DNA of 22,616 bases, from positions 1 to 22,616 of the forward strand of contig JBPCKC010000098.1 of assembly GCA_051004675.1 (NCBI GenBank), written 5' to 3'. The translations under genes were made by a program, and so were the position numbers. The notes beneath the pieces are model-generated. The model did no database searches. It was given only the letters and a program-made list of their open reading frames with translations, and had not been told where the DNA came from. The stretch's first letter is position 1. Every line of letters begins with the position of its first letter. Of this stretch, positions 21,154 to 22,616 are shown one piece after another. Source of the stretch: JBDTSW01 sp051004675. GTDB lineage: Bacteria; Actinomycetota; Thermoleophilia; Solirubrobacterales; 70-9.

Positions 21154-22616
21154 CTACTCGCTGCGGTGCGCGCCCGAGGCTCGCTTCTTCGCCGGCGTGG
21201 AGAACTCGGAGGGCTTCGTCGGCACCTTCGGGTTCTCGATCTCGGAGAGGCGGCCGACCAGGCGCTTCCACTGCCTGGGCTTCAGGACGCGGGTGAGCCC
21301 GGTTCCCGGAGTCGCGGACCCGCCGCCGGCGTCGAGGGCCGAGTAGCCGACATGGACGTGATCGGCGTGGTCGCTCATCGCGAACGAGGGGCCGCCCAGG
21401 TCCATCAGCGAGATCAGCTCGTCGGGGACCATCGCGCCCTGGAGGTCGAGGACCTCGCGGACGACGGTCTCGGTGATCGAGCCGCGGCCCTGGTTGCCCA
21501 GCACCGGCAGCCCGTTGAGCGTGGCGATGTCCACGGCGCTGCCCGTCGAGTGGTTGGAGACGTTGCCCGAGGCAGTGAGCGTCGAGTGCCCGCACTGCAG
21601 CGAGGTCACGCCCAGGCGGAAGCCCGATGCCGAGAGATACCCCAGCAGCGCGAGGACTCGGCGGTCGATCTGGCCGGTTGCGACATCCTGGCGCCCGCAC
21701 GGGTAGATGGCGACCTTGGGATCGTCGAGGACGCGGCGCACGAGCTGCTCCTTGGACATCAGGAGCACCTGGCCGGCGGAGGCTCTCGCGTCCTCGAAGG
21801 GGTCCTTGCCCGCCGCGCGGTAGATCGCCGTCGCCTCGAGGAGCTTCCAGCCGTCGAGGATCGGCTTGGGGTTGATCCGCGGGGCGCCACGTCCGGCGGG
21901 CCGGATCGCGAAGGCGACGTGCGGGGCCAGGCGGCCGCCTTCGTCGCCGATGCGGCCGAGCACCGTCCCCGCCACGACCTTCGATCCCTCCCGCAGCGGC
22001 TCGAGGTCCATCCTGTCGCGGTCGAAGCGCAGCATCCCGTCGTCGGAGAGACGCTCGTAGACGGCGAAGGCGTCGGCGCGCACCCCCTCCAGCCGGCTCG
22101 CCCCGTCGCGGGGGCCGGAGACCTCGGCGCGGTCGGGGTACGCCGCGACGCGCTCGCGCGCGTCCTCGGTGTTGGCCGGCCCTTCGGAGCGCCTCGCGGA
22201 ACCCGGACCCGCGCTCGGCCGCTCGTCCTCGGGCGCCGCCTTCGCGTCGCGGCCGTGCTCGGGAACGGGATGGACGCTCGAGACCTCACCCAGGCCGGCG
22301 TAGGTGAAGCGGTTGCCGTAGGGGTCGCGCAGCACGACGTGCTCGCCCAGCCGGGCGTTGGAGCCGACGCGCTCGATGATGCCGTCGTTGACCGCGATCA
22401 CGGGGGCGCCCCGGCGGGTGAAGATGTCGATCGAGCGGCCCATCGCTCCCTTGCCGTGCTCTCCCTCGGAGATGTCGTCGGCGTAACGCGCGTCGGCTGC
22501 GACCGGGAACCGCGCGCCCTCGGTGAGGCCGGTGAGCGAGCCGACCAGGTCGTCGGGCAGGTTGCCGTACTGCTTGGCGTAAAGGAGGACCTCGTCGACG
22601 TACCAGTCGGCGTGGT
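21154..22616 (-). CDS. Cell-wall hydrolase with degenerate M23 and M15-like domains (5' end outside window)
   Basis: The reading frame stays open to the window edge, so the N-terminus is missing; at least 487 residues are visible. Numbering from the internal Met at 22443: an M23/LytM-like fold (1-55 and about 155-182: RSIDIFTRRGAPVIAVNDG, then GTVLGRIGDEGG and APHVAFAI) is split by a charged, disordered-looking insert of about 100 residues. It keeps the IDI aspartate but lacks the other metal ligands (HxG, YAHL and HLH read GRS, YAGL and HVA). The C-terminal domain (about 243-368) has H298-x6-D305 (HSTGSAVD) and H362-V-H364 (DHADHVHVGY), as in M15/VanY-type peptidases, and C249 and C284 may pair. 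Catalysis probably rests in this second domain. Likely exported, but the signal peptide region is not in view. Confidence 0.82.
   Translation of the reverse strand, partial: HADWYVDEVLLYAKQYGNLPDDLVGSLTGLTEGARFPVAADARYADDISEGEHGKGAMGRSIDIFTRRGAPVIAVNDGIIERVGSNARLGEHVVLRDPYGNRFTYAGLGEVSSVHPVPEHGRDAKAAPEDERPSAGPGSARRSEGPANTEDARERVAAYPDRAEVSGPRDGASRLEGVRADAFAVYERLSDDGMLRFDRDRMDLEPLREGSKVVAGTVLGRIGDEGGRLAPHVAFAIRPAGRGAPRINPKPILDGWKLLEATAIYRAAGKDPFEDARASAGQVLLMSKEQLVRRVLDDPKVAIYPCGRQDVATGQIDRRVLALLGYLSASGFRLGVTSLQCGHSTLTASGNVSNHSTGSAVDIATLNGLPVLGNQGRGSITETVVREVLDLQGAMVPDELISLMDLGGPSFAMSDHADHVHVGYSALDAGGGSATPGTGLTRVLKPRQWKRLVGRLSEIENPKVPTKPSEFSTPAKKRASGAHRSE

Overview
The window is very GC-rich DNA with densely packed genes on both strands and frequent GTG/TTG starts. 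Its gene families (PknB-type Ser/Thr kinase with an outer domain, MT0933/SRPBCC pair, GlnA4-type operon, leaderless-looking promoters with a TANNNT -10 box) point to the phylum Actinomycetota. A deep-branching soil lineage such as Thermoleophilia (Solirubrobacterales/Gaiellales) is my best guess, but this is an inference from gene content, not from a marker gene. I see no rRNA, tRNA, CRISPR array, prophage or integron. No gene-free stretch exceeds 300 bases; the largest is 421-641, where I see only GC-rich short palindromes.

Layout. 91-2723 (minus): a two-gene ABC-2 exporter and a stand-alone TfoX N-domain protein. 2774-5264: a YmdB-like phosphodiesterase (plus) convergent with a membrane Ser/Thr kinase (minus), with a hairpin between them. 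5322-6155 (minus): a small helical protein plus an SRPBCC protein, arranged like the mycobacterial Rv0909-Rv0910 toxin-antitoxin pair. 6266-10330 (plus): two exported calcium-motif proteins, an M14 carboxypeptidase with RTX-like repeats and a seven-repeat FG-GAP beta-propeller. 10401-11884: a class I glutamine amidotransferase convergent with a CpsB/YwqE-type PHP phosphatase; their stop codons overlap. 11908-12600: a compact mobile unit, a REP-associated tyrosine transposase (RAYT) framed by four copies of a 14-base REP palindrome. 12599-18366 (minus): an operon of APC permease, glutamine-synthetase-like ligase, gamma-glutamyl hydrolase, aldehyde dehydrogenase and SDR, which in order matches M. 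tuberculosis Rv2860c-Rv2857c and resembles the Puu pathway for amine catabolism by gamma-glutamylation. 18525-21124 (plus, divergent): an FAD oxidoreductase translationally coupled to a glycerol-kinase-like FGGY kinase. 21154-22616 (minus, cut by the window end): a cell-wall hydrolase combining a degenerate M23 fold with an intact-looking M15-like site.

How the genes work together. The amine operon would import an amine, attach glutamate to it, oxidise the aldehyde and release the product by hydrolysis; the amine oxidase step is not in the operon. The FAD enzyme/FGGY kinase pair probably phosphorylates and oxidises a glycerol-like polyol, but the kinase lacks a key glycerol-contacting arginine. 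A recurring regulatory pattern is a TAGCTT, TAGGCT or TAACCT hexamer 7-10 bases before start codons that mostly lack a Shine-Dalgarno sequence, suggesting that many transcripts here are leaderless.
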